Source: Pythium myriotylum (taxonomy: Eukaryota; Oomycota; Peronosporomycetes; Pythiales; Pythiaceae). Taken from it: 64,000 nt of DNA. The stretch's first letter is position 1. Every line of letters begins with the position of its first letter. Positions 1 to 11,368 of this stretch are shown piece after piece. Both the position numbers and the translations under genes were made by a program. The stretch spans positions 3,472,001 to 3,536,000 of the forward strand of contig JALJCQ010000001.1 in NCBI GenBank assembly GCA_023091665.1, read 5' to 3'. The notes beneath the pieces were generated by a model. It was given only the letters and a program-made list of their open reading frames with translations, had not been told where the DNA came from and ran no database searches.

Positions 1-30
1 GATATCCAACTCACCGTCAAACGATATCTC

Positions 31-2271
31 ATGATATCACCTCTAGATGAGGATCTTTTTGACTGGCTGGCTCCTGTGCGTCATGATGTGAAAATAGCGG
101 ACGAGATTCCGAAGCTCTTCTTGGAGCTCCAAACTTACTTCATTCACGGAGAGCGACCGGACAATCGCGTCCTCATCCATGACTTCTGTCGACTCGCACG
201 ACACTCGAACAAACTTCGGGCATTCCCAGCACTAAGAGCTGCCTTTTGGAAAACCTTGTTCAACACAACCATCCGAGGCAATGACGTCGACTATGTATTC
301 GAGAGATGGTTCACACAGCCAGAATTTCCCCGGTTTACTATTGACTTCGGGGGAAAGGAGTATGGTGGCAACAAGCGGACGACCACAGACACTGCTCTCT
401 TCGATGTAGTCTTCGAGGCGTTGGCAACTCCACATCCTGACGTGGACAGTATGCTTTCCTTCGATTTTGCCTTCCGAAGCTCGTCGATGATGGAGCCTCT
501 CACACTTGAACAGCTACAAAGTATCGAGACGTTGCTGGATCGCATTTTTGCGTGCCCTCAGCGATCCTGCTCGGTCCGCTCGCTCGATCTGAGTCGCAGT
601 GCGATGCATCCAAGTGAACTGGAGATTTTGGCGAGAATCGTGGCAAAGTGCAGAACTGGTGTCTATGCGATTGAAGAACTCCAACTCGACGCGATCATCC
701 CACATTATGGCTCGCCGACGTACCAGCCGACCGACACGCCCGACGAGTACCTCGATATTACAACCGCAGCATTCGCAGCTAGTACGCTGCCTCGAGTCGC
801 TGACGGAAAACTCCCACCAGCGTGTCACGCGACTGGATCGATGTTGCGCAAGGTGGCCCTCTCCAAGAACCATCTCACGCCGAACTACTTCCCTTGCCAT
901 TTCTCCACTCTCCGTTACGGCTGCTTTCTTGAAGAAGATCTGACTGACTATTTCCCTCCCGGCTACACCTACTTGGACCAATGTGACCAAATGTTTGCAA
1001 CCGAGTGCTGGCGCTGGTTCGCCTTTGGACTCCTTTATCCTCGGCCAAAGCGCTTTGCTGACACATACAAGTTGCGAACCCTCGGCAATCTGCTCTGCAG
1101 TCCTCTCGCTATCCGAACGATTGTCAACACGGTTCGTAACCCTGTCGCGCAGCTTGTCGACAACAACGATGACGATACGTCCGCCACAGACTCGTTGATG
1201 GTGTGCACAATCAAGGAGGGCGCGTCCATCCAAGTGTTTGTCGACGGGCCAGGCTTCGATTTGATCGGGAGTCCATTATATGCGAGGCGGAGTTATCCTC
1301 ATCCGAGGCAGTTGCGAGAAACTACTGTGCTGGAGACGAGTGAGTTTGAGGCACTGTACGAGAGGGCAGACGGCGCCGTGTGCGTTGTCGTACCAGGCAT
1401 CGGCCTCGGGTGGGTGGAAAAGATTTTCGTCGGGCGTATCGAACGAGAGCCACTCGATCGTTCCAGTCTCGACGGACTCTACCATATCACGATTAGCATC
1501 GATGAAAGGAAAGGCGACGTCGATGATTTGCGGGAGCTGTTTCAAGTGGTCGGTCGCCAGTTGAGGTCGCTCACGTTCGACTTTGTTCCAGAACGAAACA
1601 TGTCGTGCGGTCAAGGAGAGGCATTTACAGAGCCATCGACTGGGGACAGTGTGGCGCAGATCATTTGCGACCATTGCCCACATCTGCAGCACTTGAAACT
1701 CAACTGTCCGTCTCCAAGATCTGTCTCGGACCTGGTCACTGCAATGGAGAACACCGACTTGCGCTCGCAATTGCTAACGCTCAATCTCAACGATAGTGAC
1801 CGCAATGCTCACGCGCGAAGGGACAATATCAACAACTACTTCGACGATGCTATCTTCGTACGCCTCTCCTCTCTCTTGGCCGATGCAGCGAATCCCCCAG
1901 TTCTTGAAGAACTACGACTTCATTGGTGTCCGTACGGACCAGCCGGCATTGCGAGTCTGTACGATGCCCTTCTCGTGAACACCCGGCTAGTTCGGATCGA
2001 GCTAACGAGATCGAACTGGCCCGTGTCTGGCATGACCATGAGCCGAGAGGATTGCGATCGATTCGAGGCCGCTTTTCAGGGTCAATGCCTCAGTGCCTTC
2101 TCACCTATGAGCACGAAAGTGGCTCTTATCAGCACGGTCACAACGCGCGACCATGAGAAGGACTCCCCCAGTGCGTGGCATCGGATGGACCAGAACATGT
2201 TGAAGCTGATTCTGCAGTTCGCGGCAAGTCTTGAGATACGCAGAGAGATAGTGTGGCACGAAATGCAATGA
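31..2271 (+). CDS. LRR-like protein, function unknown (5' end may lie outside the window)
   Basis: A 746-codon uninterrupted reading frame. I do not recognise a named family. Scattered leucine-rich repeats of the ribonuclease-inhibitor style are visible: one near residue 185 (SLDLSRSAM followed by an ELEILARIV helix), and a cluster at about 545-670 (LQHLKLN, LLTLNLND, LEELRLHWC, LVRIELTRS). No signal peptide or membrane segment is evident, so a cytoplasmic protein is likely. The frame is also open without a stop from base 1 to the ATG at 31, so the true start or an upstream exon could be outside the window. Similar stand-alone LRR proteins are common in oomycetes. It is not part of the cysteine-rich family that follows. 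Confidence 0.75.
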   Translation: MISPLDEDLFDWLAPVRHDVKIADEIPKLFLELQTYFIHGERPDNRVLIHDFCRLARHSNKLRAFPALRAAFWKTLFNTTIRGNDVDYVFERWFTQPEFPRFTIDFGGKEYGGNKRTTTDTALFDVVFEALATPHPDVDSMLSFDFAFRSSSMMEPLTLEQLQSIETLLDRIFACPQRSCSVRSLDLSRSAMHPSELEILARIVAKCRTGVYAIEELQLDAIIPHYGSPTYQPTDTPDEYLDITTAAFAASTLPRVADGKLPPACHATGSMLRKVALSKNHLTPNYFPCHFSTLRYGCFLEEDLTDYFPPGYTYLDQCDQMFATECWRWFAFGLLYPRPKRFADTYKLRTLGNLLCSPLAIRTIVNTVRNPVAQLVDNNDDDTSATDSLMVCTIKEGASIQVFVDGPGFDLIGSPLYARRSYPHPRQLRETTVLETSEFEALYERADGAVCVVVPGIGLGWVEKIFVGRIEREPLDRSSLDGLYHITISIDERKGDVDDLRELFQVVGRQLRSLTFDFVPERNMSCGQGEAFTEPSTGDSVAQIICDHCPHLQHLKLNCPSPRSVSDLVTAMENTDLRSQLLTLNLNDSDRNAHARRDNINNYFDDAIFVRLSSLLADAANPPVLEELRLHWCPYGPAGIASLYDALLVNTRLVRIELTRSNWPVSGMTMSREDCDRFEAAFQGQCLSAFSPMSTKVALISTVTTRDHEKDSPSAWHRMDQNMLKLILQFAASLEIRREIVWHEMQ

Positions 2272-3061
2272 AGATGGTGTGAGCGAGGACGGCGCCCTCC
2301 TTCGCCAAAAGCGATGATGCGCACTGTGTTCGGTGCAGGCCACTAAACATAATACCGTTTTCATCCAGAGCTGTTGACTTTCTTGTTTTCCTTGTTGATC
2401 GGGTCTCGATGGAATCATCGCCAGTGTAAATTACCGACCGCTGTTGTTGGCGCTACAAGCTGCGCTCGGCACAGCTGGCCCGACACGCTTCACGATAGCG
2501 ACGCGGCTTGGTGGCGGTACCGTTCAACACTGTGGAGTCGGAGGAGATCCTACGGTTACTCAGTAGCCCCTGTGTCGTTGGCTTTGCTGCTATCAGTGCC
2601 GCGCGGCAATCACGCCAATTTTTTCCCGCCACCTACGGGCCCGAGATGTCATTTCAGTGCGGCCAAATCAAACAAGGCGAATCTGCATCTATCATTAGAT
2701 AAAGAGATGCGATTGTCAAACGCAAAAGGAAGATGCAGAGGGCGTTGGCAGAAGGTCCTGACAACTTCGTGGCACAGAGCAGCTCTCGACAGTCGGTACA
2801 TAGTTTTAGATCCAAGCAAGCGAGGATCGCAATCTGCTGTTGTCGTCGTATTCGTGCTGCGTTCATGTGTGACGTGAGACGTTGGTCTCAGGTACCAGGT
2901 AATCTGTGCCAAAAAAGGGTGTGACAAACCAATATGGGTTCGTAGTGTCGGCACTTGTTTCCATACCGTATAATGGAACATCTCCGAAAGTTCAGCGTGA
3001 TATCTCGTGACAAAAGTAGGTTGAGCTCCTCACGGAATGACTGGAATGACAGAAATCGAAG
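2272..3061. other. intergenic, no gene seen
   Basis: 790 bases between the LRR gene and PCM1, both on the plus strand. Open frames here (the longest about 167 codons from 2374) show no domain, no repeats shared with neighbours and low-complexity arginine/serine composition, so I treat them as chance. Confidence 0.5.
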
Positions 3062-4719
3062 ATGCTGCCGTCGCGAGCTCAAGTGATCGAGCGGAGAGCC
3101 GACGTGGCGTCGCGGCGCCGCGACCCGCGTGCTGCGCCTGTCTCTGTCAAGAGAAACATCTCGGCCGTCGAGAGCTGCGCGTACTACGGCGTGGCCGATG
3201 CAATCTCTCGCTGCCGAGTTCCGCGCAGCTGCCGAGACTGTCTGGCGAAGCCGGTGAGGAATCGATCGATCGCTGATTAATAGTGAGTGGATGCCATCAG
3301 GTCGAGGATCTAATAGTGTTTCGTGGGTGCGGGGCAGGGCTGCTTCATCAACTTGTACGGCTTGTGCGCTGATGAAGCCGAGGCCGAGGAGGACCTCAGT
3401 GCCGGTACTTGGGAAAACGATTGAACCATCGCCATCTCTCGGTGGATCAACCGCATGGACCAGCCTTCAACAAGACGGTGCCTGAGCTGTTCAAAGGCTT
3501 CGATTCCAATGTCTTCTTTTCAAGTAACGCCACGTATTGCGCGGTTGACGACGAGATTTGTTCACAATGCCGATCGCTCTTCCAGCAAGCGGCCAAGACC
3601 AAGACCTCGCTGACCTTTCCATTCCCCACATTCGGTGTGGGTACTGGCGGGTGCGTTTGCGTTGCCTCTTGCGAGGTCTCTTCCTTGCTTCAAACGTTCG
3701 GTGCGTTCGAAAAGGGCTGTGAATATCTGCAGCCAGTCCCGGTGGTAGATAAGCAGCTGCAGGCTTTCTCGTCAGTGAAAAGAGATCCACGATCTGCGCC
3801 GAACGCTCTCACACACCGCCGTGGAAATGAATCGTGCGAACATTATCCGTCTCAAGATGTGCGCGGGTGCCATGTACCTCGTACATGTGCTGACTGTCTC
3901 GAAATGCCGGGGTGCATGATCAGCAGTTCGCGCTGCACAAGTATCGACTGGTACATGAACACCTACGACTATCGCACAGCCACGCCAATAGATAACAGTA
4001 CTCACTCATATGAATCAGCCGATCGGTACCAGTTTCCATCGTCCAACTCTTCCTACTGTCCGTCCACAGACCCAGTTTGTTCCGCGTGCCGAGCCAAGTT
4101 CCGTGCAGATATTAGCTACGAAGACTCGTTCATGGCAGCGTTTTGCGTGGGTATGGATGGCTGCGTGTGTCTCGAGTATTGCGAATCGAACACGTGGAGT
4201 CAAGAAGTGGCAGCGAGGATGTTTTGCGGTCCATTGGAACAGAAACCTTTGCGCGAAAACTCCACCTACGTGTACTCGTTTGGAGCCCCGTTCGTGATGT
4301 GGGGCATAGCGTTCCTGCTCCTCAAGGTTTTCGGATCTGGAACAGCTCGTCTCGTCGAAGAAGCGCGCCGAGGCGGAGAAGTGGTCCTCCGCCACATGCT
4401 TGACCAAGCACCAGCATTTGTCGTTGATCTCTTCGGATGGCGGCAGTTCCACGCTCGGCTTGCATTCAAGGAGCGACTCTTGCTCGAGGGCCAAGAAGAT
4501 CTCTCACCAGTGGCATTTCCAGTCGACTTTGATTTTCTGGAACCCTCTGCTCCAGAATTTGGTGATGATGACAGCTCGGCACCGACAGCCACAGATCCTA
4601 GGGCTCTCGCATCTGCTCCCCGTTACGTGTGTCATCGAGAGGAGGAAGACACGTTGGACGTGGACCCGGCACTCCCAACTGCACCGCAGTTTGATGACAG
4701 CATAGAGGGCGAATCCTAA
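3062..4719 (+). CDS. PCM1: PSI-like cysteine-rich membrane protein, two modules, possibly frameshifted
   Basis: First locus of the array. Exon 1 is 3062-3253 (ATG in a conserved RDPRAAP leader; ends CRVPRSCRDCLAKP before GTGAGG). The best homologous acceptor is at 3337 (GGCAG|GGC), giving GCFINLYGLC as in all paralogues, but that frame meets TGA near 3419 while the rest of the protein continues in another frame. The only stop-free model uses CTCAG at 3399, exon 3400-4719 (503 aa), and skips the second PSI cysteine pair. Module 1 also has FGVG where paralogues have FCVG, a lost cysteine. Module 2 (from about 3838) is complete and unsplit. A TM helix (about 4285-4330) and a tail follow, with the GW box (DLFGWRQFH) and PSAP/PTAP motifs. 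Coding, a recent pseudogene, or a sequence error are all possible. Confidence 0.7.
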
Positions 4720-5280
4720 CGCCGCTCTGTCGATTGGACGCAGATTTGTAGAATCCATAGCATCATTGACGAGTACCTCTTCCGCTGAAACGAACGAAAT
4801 GCAAAGATAAGCTCGCAGTCGATGCGTTTTCTTCATTACAGTTGATGCCGCGATTTCGAAGTCCACAAATTGCCGAAACAAGTTCTTGTTCCTTGTCCAC
4901 CGAGCACCAACGAAACTATACTGCCACCTGGATAAATTGAGCGTCGTTGCGGTGGCGCGTTTCCGGCATGCGTCACATCAGCTGGGCAAACTCGAGTTGT
5001 GGGGCGTCAACTGCGGTGTATGCGAGAATAACACCTCCAGAGACAAACGTGCATCGACGATGGTTACCACGACGATAGCGATGAAGGAGAATCAAGTCGC
5101 TTGCGCTCTATGGGCTTTTGGCTGTGGCACTGGCTCTGCTCGAAGCCACAGGGCGAGTTCTCCCTGCCTTCATCCATCGATATCTCACTGGGTTCGACAG
5201 TGGCACTTCTGATGAGCCCACACTGCCAACCCCACTTTATCTCTCCTTCCACGAACCGCGAGAGCGAGGGAGCGAACGCT
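4720..5280. other. intergenic between PCM1 and PCM2
   Basis: 561 bases. The frame of PCM2 exon 1 stays open upstream to about 5101, but the homology of the N-terminus begins at the ATG at 5281. I see no other gene. Confidence 0.5.
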
Positions 5281-7015
5281 ATGGCCGACCCACGAATGGA
5301 GCGTATCAACGCCTCGGCGGCCGCGATGCTCGCCTCGCTACGTGAGAATGCCGCTCGCTCGTCGCGGGATCCGCGGGCAGCGTCGCGCGCGATCGTCCAT
5401 AAGAACGTCTCCATTGTCGAGACCTGTCGCTTCTACGGCGTCGCGGACGCCATCTCGTCGTGCCGCGTGCCACGCTCGTGCAGCGACTGCCTCGCGATGC
5501 CCGTGAGTTTATACGTTGAGAAGAACTGCAAGATCCGATGAACGAAGTGTGACGGCGTGAAATGGAACGTAGGAATGCCGACTCACGGTGTACGGCTGCA
5601 TACCCGCTGAAGATAAGAAGCCGTGGTATGACTACCACTGGCTCTTGGGGAACCAGCCCAATGGCACAGCGTACAACCAGTCGACGCTCGAGCCGACAAG
5701 AGTCACGCTTACCTTCTTTGCCACCAATACCACTCTGTGCGCTCAGTCGGACGCGGTTTGTTCTCAGTGCCGCGCCACATTCCGACAGCTTGCAACGTCA
5801 AGAAAGACCGCCAGCAGCCTTCAAGATCAGTTTTGCGTAGGTGAAGGAGGTTGCGTGTGCATTGCGATGTGCGAAGTACCAGAAGTGTATGCTCTACTTG
5901 CGGCTGACGAAGGTTGCGGGGCGAAGTTCTTGGCGTTGCCTCGTGCAGCAAACGTCCCCAACTCTACTTCCGTTCGCCGAGACCCTCGAGCAGCACCAAC
6001 ACAGATTCAGACACGGACAGTAGACGACAGTTGCGAGTATTACAGTCAGACCGACTTGAGGGGCTGCCGCGTGCCGAGGTCTTGCAGTGACTGTCTTCGA
6101 AAAAAGGTACCTGGACAATTTTTTCCCCTCCAGGGACTGGAACACAACGCTGATCCTCGCTTTGTCGTCTTTCTATAGGGCTGCATGATTGACGACTACA
6201 AGTGCGTGGGAATGAGTAACTATAACTCTGCATTGGATTTCCGGAACGCTACACGCCCAAATAATGCATACACCTCGCCATCACTGTCGGATAGAATATT
6301 GATCAGGCCGCAATACCAGTTCCCATCGACCAACACGACGTACTGCCTGCCAACGGACGCTGCGTGTTATTCGTGTGACCATGCGTACGACAACCTGACT
6401 CAGGGAGGCACACGGATCAATACATACTGTGTTGGTGCGGGTGGGTGCGTGTGTATCGCTCTGTGCGTAGCGAGCGGCGAGGAGCGAGTTGGACTTCAAG
6501 ACAAATGCGGTTTCACAACTGGCGAGTACAATGGATTGGCTGCCGCTGTTGTTGGAGGCACTTTCCTTGCGTTGCTTCTTGGTTTCTTCGTTTGTAAACT
6601 CCTCCAATCTCGGCCACCGGGTGGCCATGGTCGAGCCGCTCAGCTCCTGCGAAACATGTTGGAGCAAGCCCCAACATTGACGCTCGATCTCTACGGCTGG
6701 CGCCAATTCCAGCGAGGTCTGATTGAAAAAGAACAAGAACTCCTCGCCGGAGCTGAGAACGTTTCACCTGTCTCGCGACCCGTGGACTTCGAATTTGTCG
6801 AACCAACCGCTCCTGACTTTGATGATGATGAGTCATCGGCACCGAGTAGCTCAGATCCTCGAGCTCTTGCATCGGCTCCAGTGTATCGGTCTATGGGTGC
6901 AACTCATGCGTCGCCTCGAATAGGCTGGGGAATGCTTGCAACTGATGGAGATAGCGACGATCCAGATCCTGATGCCACGATTCCAACAGCTCCAGATTAT
7001 CAGACGGACTTGTGA
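5281..7015 (+). CDS. PCM2: two-module PSI-like cysteine-rich membrane protein
   Basis: Exons 5281-5502, 5573-6106 and 6179-7015; 530 aa. Both introns (70 and 72 nt) are phase 0 and sit at the same place in each module, right after the SC.DCL segment. Module 1 spans about residues 48-150; module 2 starts with CEYYSQTDLRGCRVPRSC and ends GGCVCIALC. The second half of each module carries NTTLC/NTTYC glycosylation sequons next to a cysteine. A TM helix lies at about 371-395. The tail has RNMLEQAP, the GW box LDLYGWRQFQRGLIEKE (near 430-446), then EPTAPDFDDDESSAP and a second PTAP motif close to the C-terminus. No signal peptide is visible at the N-terminus; an earlier in-frame ATG at 5110 does not supply one. 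Orientation is same-strand with PCM1. Best intact example of the outer class. Confidence 0.85.
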
Positions 7016-7476
7016 CGACCAAAACCACGCCATCGCAAGTATCAATACCAGATCATCATGCTTTCTTCAGAGCGTGATTCCGGAAGATCAGTTCAAAGCA
7101 ATATGAGTGACAGACCCCGAGTTGCCTCGGTTCAGGTATTTATGAGACCCAAGGGCGGTTCAATCTGTTTCTACGAGTTCAAGTTCATCACAACTCAATG
7201 GCTGTGAGTATCACAGTCTTGGCTGGGATAATTGATGTTTTTGAAGGGCGAGGCTCTATCCTCCACGGACTTTGAAACGCGAATTTTGTTGCCACCGATG
7301 GCATCCAAGTACGCCGAGAAACGTTGGATGGAGACTCTGTTGGGGCGAGTCCAACGCTGTCAAATACAAGGATTTGGCGCTGACGAAAAGAAGTGCAACG
7401 AGTCTGACTTGTCCATATGGTGTATTGTCGTGGCGAGCGTATCGTACACAATAGATAGGCAACTGACTTCAGAAAA
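7016..7476. other. intergenic between convergent PCM2 and PCM3
   Basis: 461 bases between two 3' ends; nothing further seen. Confidence 0.5.
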
Positions 7477-9236
7477 TTAGTCGTCGTCAAAGTCTGGGGC
7501 AGTTGGAGCTGCTTGGAAGAGGTCCACGCGACTCCGCCTCCGCAATCCTATCGTGCCAGTAGGGTTCAGCGCCGGCGCCGACGCAAGAGCTGTCGGATCT
7601 TGCGCTGACGGAGCTGAAGACTCGTCCTCTTCGAAATCTGGAGCGGTTGGTGCCACGAAGTCAAAGTCCACGGGCCGAGATACAGGTGATACGTCTTCGG
7701 CGCCCGCAAGAAGTTCCTCTTCTTTCTGAAGAAGTTCCATGTGGAAGCGACGCCATCCGTATAGATCCAAATTCAATGCGGGAGCCTGGTCGAGCATGTG
7801 CCGCATCAAACCTTGGCCAGGCTCAAGTAATCCTTGTTGGTTTGTTGCGTCGCCGCGTGAACGGGACAAATACTTCCTCACAACGAGCACCACGGCGCCA
7901 ACCAACATGAACGCACCCACGAAGCCCACAATCATCACGATTTGATCGAAGCCGGGGCGTGTGTGACCGGCTCTACACTCAGTGTCTTTCCCGTCTGCGA
8001 GGAAGAATGATTCGTTTTCGCAGAGCTCGATGCACACGCAGCCGTTGTCGCCAACGCAGTACGTCGCGTTCATCCGATATGAGTAGTCCTCGTTATCGTC
8101 CCCGGTATACTTTGCGTTGATCTTAAAATTCGCACGGCACTTTTTGCAAGTAGGATCCTCGCTGGTGCAGTACGTCGTGTTGGTCGATGGGAACTGGAAG
8201 TTGCGTTTGTCATTGGTCGTGCCTTCCCTCACTCGGAAGTCCAGTTTTAGCTTGTATTGATCCATACTAGCACAGGTGTGGCCGTTGATCATGCAGCCCT
8301 AAAGAGCACAGAAAATACGGTGAGGAAATACATGTTCAATCCGAAACGTCAAGGATGGACGAGCACGAACCGGGCGCTTCAGACAGTCACTGCAGCTCCG
8401 AGGTTTTCTGCAGCCCTGCACATCCAGCTGCGGATAGTAGGCACAAGTCTCTTCTCCACGTTGGTTGCGTGTGTTCACGAGAGGCGCTCTCGGATCGCGA
8501 TGAATAGACGTAAAGCCCATGAGGTCGGGGCCGTCGGGGTCAACGAACCGTGGGATGTCGCTCTTACTATCTCGACACTGGTTATCGAAAGCACGTACCG
8601 CGAGTAGTCCCGGGACCTCGCATACTCCAATACACACACAGCCACTCAGTCCCAAACAAAACTGCGTGCCGATCGAATCCACTGTGCGTGGCGAGCTAGC
8701 GAGTTTGAGGAAAGTCTTTCGACAGTCTCGGCAAATCGGATCCGAGGTCGGGCAGTACGTCGTGTTGGCCGCGTAAAAGTAGTGGTAACTGTTCTTGTCG
8801 AGTTTCGTCACATTGTAGGCATCGCCGCGCGGGAACGCGTCGAGCGAATGCTGGTAGTCCTGGAGCGAGCCCGTGTCGAGCCAGGGCGCCGTCACGTTCT
8901 CACACTGCCCATTCTGGGTAATCACGCAGTCCTAAAATCAACTCGCACCGTCAGTACCGAGCTTTTAATCGACCAAGCCTCCATTCGTGCCTATCCGCCA
9001 CGTACAGGCATCTGCAGACAGTCCTGGCATGAACGTGGCACGCGGCACTGCGTGATCGCGTCGGCGCTGCCATAGAAGCGGCAGGTCTCGGCGATCGCAA
9101 AGCTCTTGTGGATCGTCTTGGGCGCCGCGCGAGGGTCGCGGCCGTCGGCCTTCGTGCGCGAGGACTTGCGCAGCGCCGCGAGCGCCGCGGACGCCGAGAC
9201 GGGCAGTCGCTTGAGTGACGGAGGCGGTGGAGTCAT
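7477..9236 (-). CDS. PCM3: two-module PSI-like cysteine-rich membrane protein
   Basis: Minus-strand exons 9236-9006, 8931-8371 and 8298-7477; 537 aa; introns of 74 and 72 nt, both phase 0 at the family position (after CLQMP and CLKRP). The second donor is GTTCGT rather than GTRNGT. Close relative of PCM2: the leader RDPRAAP, CRFYGSADAITQCRVPRSC, the DPRAP linker before module 2, a TM helix at about 372-395, then RHMLDQAP, the GW box LDLYGWRRFHMELLQKEEE, APTAPDFEEDESSAP, and AAPTAPDFDDD at the very C-terminus. The order PCM2 forward, PCM3 reverse suggests an inverted duplication of one ancestral gene. No signal peptide is visible. Confidence 0.86.
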
Positions 9237-9937
9237 TCACGAGCCTCGTCAATAATCTGATGAGCGAGCTCCTTTGACGATTGACGATAATAAAAGCGCT
9301 CGTGAGGAGCTACGGACTCAGAATTTCTCAGAAAAAAGTGAGCCCATGTCGCATGGAGACGATGGGATGATGGATGCGAGCCAGGCCATGCGCAAAAAGA
9401 TGCTCGTCGACAAAGCAAGGCGATGGATGCGTTGAAGGAACGGGCGTTGTATGAGTCTCTGCAGATGAGTCGGAGGTGGAGGGCTTCCACGTCTGAAAAT
9501 GGACGTCTATTGATACATATCGGCGGCGTCCGGTTCAAGATGGACAAGGCGTCGGTTCTCAGATCGATTGTCTTCACTGTCGTTGTGGTCTTTCTTCGGT
9601 TTCGCGACGGGCCGACGCGTGTAGGACGCGAGACTGATTTCCTGTATCGAGCCATTTGCAATGCACTAGTCGACGTGGACTCGACAAATGTTGTGAATCA
9701 TATGTGCATTGTCGAGATTTGTGATGACGTGGGAATCCCACAGCTTCCATACTGGATGTCCTTGTCATGTTGATCTTTCCACCGCGGAGCGTTACATGTG
9801 CAACACTCCGCGATGGAAAGATCAACACAAGGACAAATTCTGATTCAGGCACTTCAACGATGCCAAGTTTCGGAATGCCCTGCCGACGGGCACTTGCGGC
9901 CTCCAGCTGCAGCTTATATTTAATCATCATTACATAT
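9237..9937. other. intergenic between PCM3 and PCM4, with a foldback
   Basis: 701 bases upstream of PCM3 and downstream of PCM4. Open frames on both strands (about 142 and 116 codons) overlap each other and show no recognisable domain. It contains the inverted repeat at 9758-9835. Confidence 0.5.
9758..9835. repeat. inverted repeat / hairpin
   Basis: The arm TGTTGATCTTTCCACCGCGG (from 9768, extending to AGCGTT) is mirrored after an 8-base loop by AACACTCCGCGATGG... ending 9827. Flanking GTCCTTG/CAAGGAC extends the stem to about 33 bases per side with one small bulge and two mismatches. It looks like a foldback or short non-autonomous element; no target-site duplication could be fixed by eye. 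Confidence 0.75.
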
Positions 9938-11368
9938 TCACAGCATTGCCAGCTCGGACTCATTCCAGTAGGCCTGGTCCATCATCGTCTGGTACTCGTG
10001 TCCACCCATCGCGGGGGTCGATGAGAACGAGTTGTCCTCGAGAAACGACGTGCCATCCCCTCGGGTCGATGAATATCTCACCGTCGAGCTTTCTGAGGGG
10101 GCGGAACTGCGAGTAAAGGAGTCATCTCCCTGAGCGGACTGCTCCGAGTCGTCGAAGTCAACGAAACGAGAAGCAGGAGAGTTTTCTTCCAGTGCTGCGA
10201 GCAGCAGTTGTTCTTTGGCGATCATTTCTTGGCGTTGCGCCTGCCAGCCGAAGAGATCCAATCGCCCAGTCGGGTGAAGTCTTTCCGGCTGCTGGTTGTC
10301 TTGAGCATTGGTCGCTGTAGACCACGACCAGACCGAATCAGCCGCGTCGCCGTCGCCGTCTGCATCGCCTGACCGCGGGGCGCCGACTACTGTATCGTCA
10401 GAACCTGTTCGGCTTCGTCGATGGCGTTTCACAACGCGGTAGGTGACGAGGAGGATTAGAATCGGCGCGACAATCACGGTGAAGAGCGATGGCGTCGACA
10501 TGAGTGGGTGTGCGATCTCATTCGCGAGCGTGTTCGAGCTCAGCGGGTTGGTGCAATTGATGTGCACTAGCACCTCATTGCGGACGGCATTCTCGCAGAT
10601 TGACACACAGACACACTTTCGACCATTCGAACGACCTAGACAAAACCGCGAGTCGATTTTCGTCTTGAAGTCGTTCCGCTTGCAAAAGCTACAGGTCGGC
10701 TCATCGGCGGGGCAGTACGGCACGACCTTGGCGGGGAAATGGTACTGCTGCGTTCTTGTCGCGTTCGGGTTCGTCGCGTGCGGTCCGCTCATGTTCTTCG
10801 TGATAGCACTTCGAAAATCCATGTAAGGATTATATCCATCATACACCTGGTTCACGCACTGGCCGAGCTGGTTGATCATGCATCCCTGATATTGATTCAC
10901 CCCATCATCCCAGATTAATTGAGTATCCACGGACGAGTACCAGTAAAACCCCAAGCCACTACATGTACCACTCACCGCCATGTCGAGACACTCTCGGCAG
11001 GACCTCGGATGGAAGCACCGGTCCGAGTCCATTTTGTGGTAGTAGCAGGTCTCATCGTTCGAGGTCCACGGAATGTCCGAATCCGGTCGTGTCTTGTTGG
11101 CGATCTTGCGCAGCTCTTTCGGCAGCAAGTCGAGCGCCGTGATGGTGCCGTTATCCTCTCTGCTCTCGGAGGACGATGCCGCCGAGGCCGACGAGCCGTC
11201 GCTGCCGTAGTAGGACGCCGCCGAGGCGAGCGCGAGGAGGGGATCGACGGCGGCGATGCCGTCGCCCGAGGACGACGAGGAGCTCAGCGACGGCGAGAGC
11301 GACGGCGACGGCGAAGGCGCCGCGGCCATGGGCGATCGAGACTTGGCGAGCGCGCGCTTGACGCCCAT
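9938..11368 (-). CDS. PCM4: one-module PSI-like membrane protein with an in-frame intron
   Basis: The frame is open throughout (476 codons), but a 90-nt stretch from 10975 to 10886 starts GTGAGT, ends ATATCAG and lies exactly at the family intron position (CLDMA | GCMINQLGQC), so the spliced protein is 446 aa (exons 11368-10976 and 10885-9938). The N-terminus is a Ser/Pro/Ala low-complexity region without a clear signal peptide. One module follows (CYYHKMDSDRCFHPRSC, NPNATRTQQYHFPAKVVPYC, FCLGRSNGRKCVCVSIC), then a TM helix (SLFTVIVAPILILLV) and a tail with the GW box GRLDLFGWQAQRQEMIAKE, SPASRFVDF and serine-rich acidic sequence. If the intron is retained the reading frame is kept, inserting 30 residues inside the PSI half. 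Confidence 0.85.
   Translation of the reverse strand: MGVKRALAKSRSPMAAAPSPSPSLSPSLSSSSSSGDGIAAVDPLLALASAASYYGSDGSSASAASSSESREDNGTITALDLLPKELRKIANKTRPDSDIPWTSNDETCYYHKMDSDRCFHPRSCRECLDMAVSGTCSGLGFYWYSSVDTQLIWDDGVNQYQGCMINQLGQCVNQVYDGYNPYMDFRSAITKNMSGPHATNPNATRTQQYHFPAKVVPYCPADEPTCSFCKRNDFKTKIDSRFCLGRSNGRKCVCVSICENAVRNEVLVHINCTNPLSSNTLANEIAHPLMSTPSLFTVIVAPILILLVTYRVVKRHRRSRTGSDDTVVGAPRSGDADGDGDAADSVWSWSTATNAQDNQQPERLHPTGRLDLFGWQAQRQEMIAKEQLLLAALEENSPASRFVDFDDSEQSAQGDDSFTRSSAPSESSTVRYSSTRGDGTSFLEDNSFSSTPAMGGHEYQTMMDQAYWNESELAML

Noticed and set aside
2374..2877. 167-codon frame upstream of PCM1
   Set aside because: Low-information composition and no similarity to either neighbour.
9233..9773. 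Overlapping frames on both strands between PCM3 and PCM4
   Set aside because: No motif, no family relation; overlapping chance frames in non-coding sequence.
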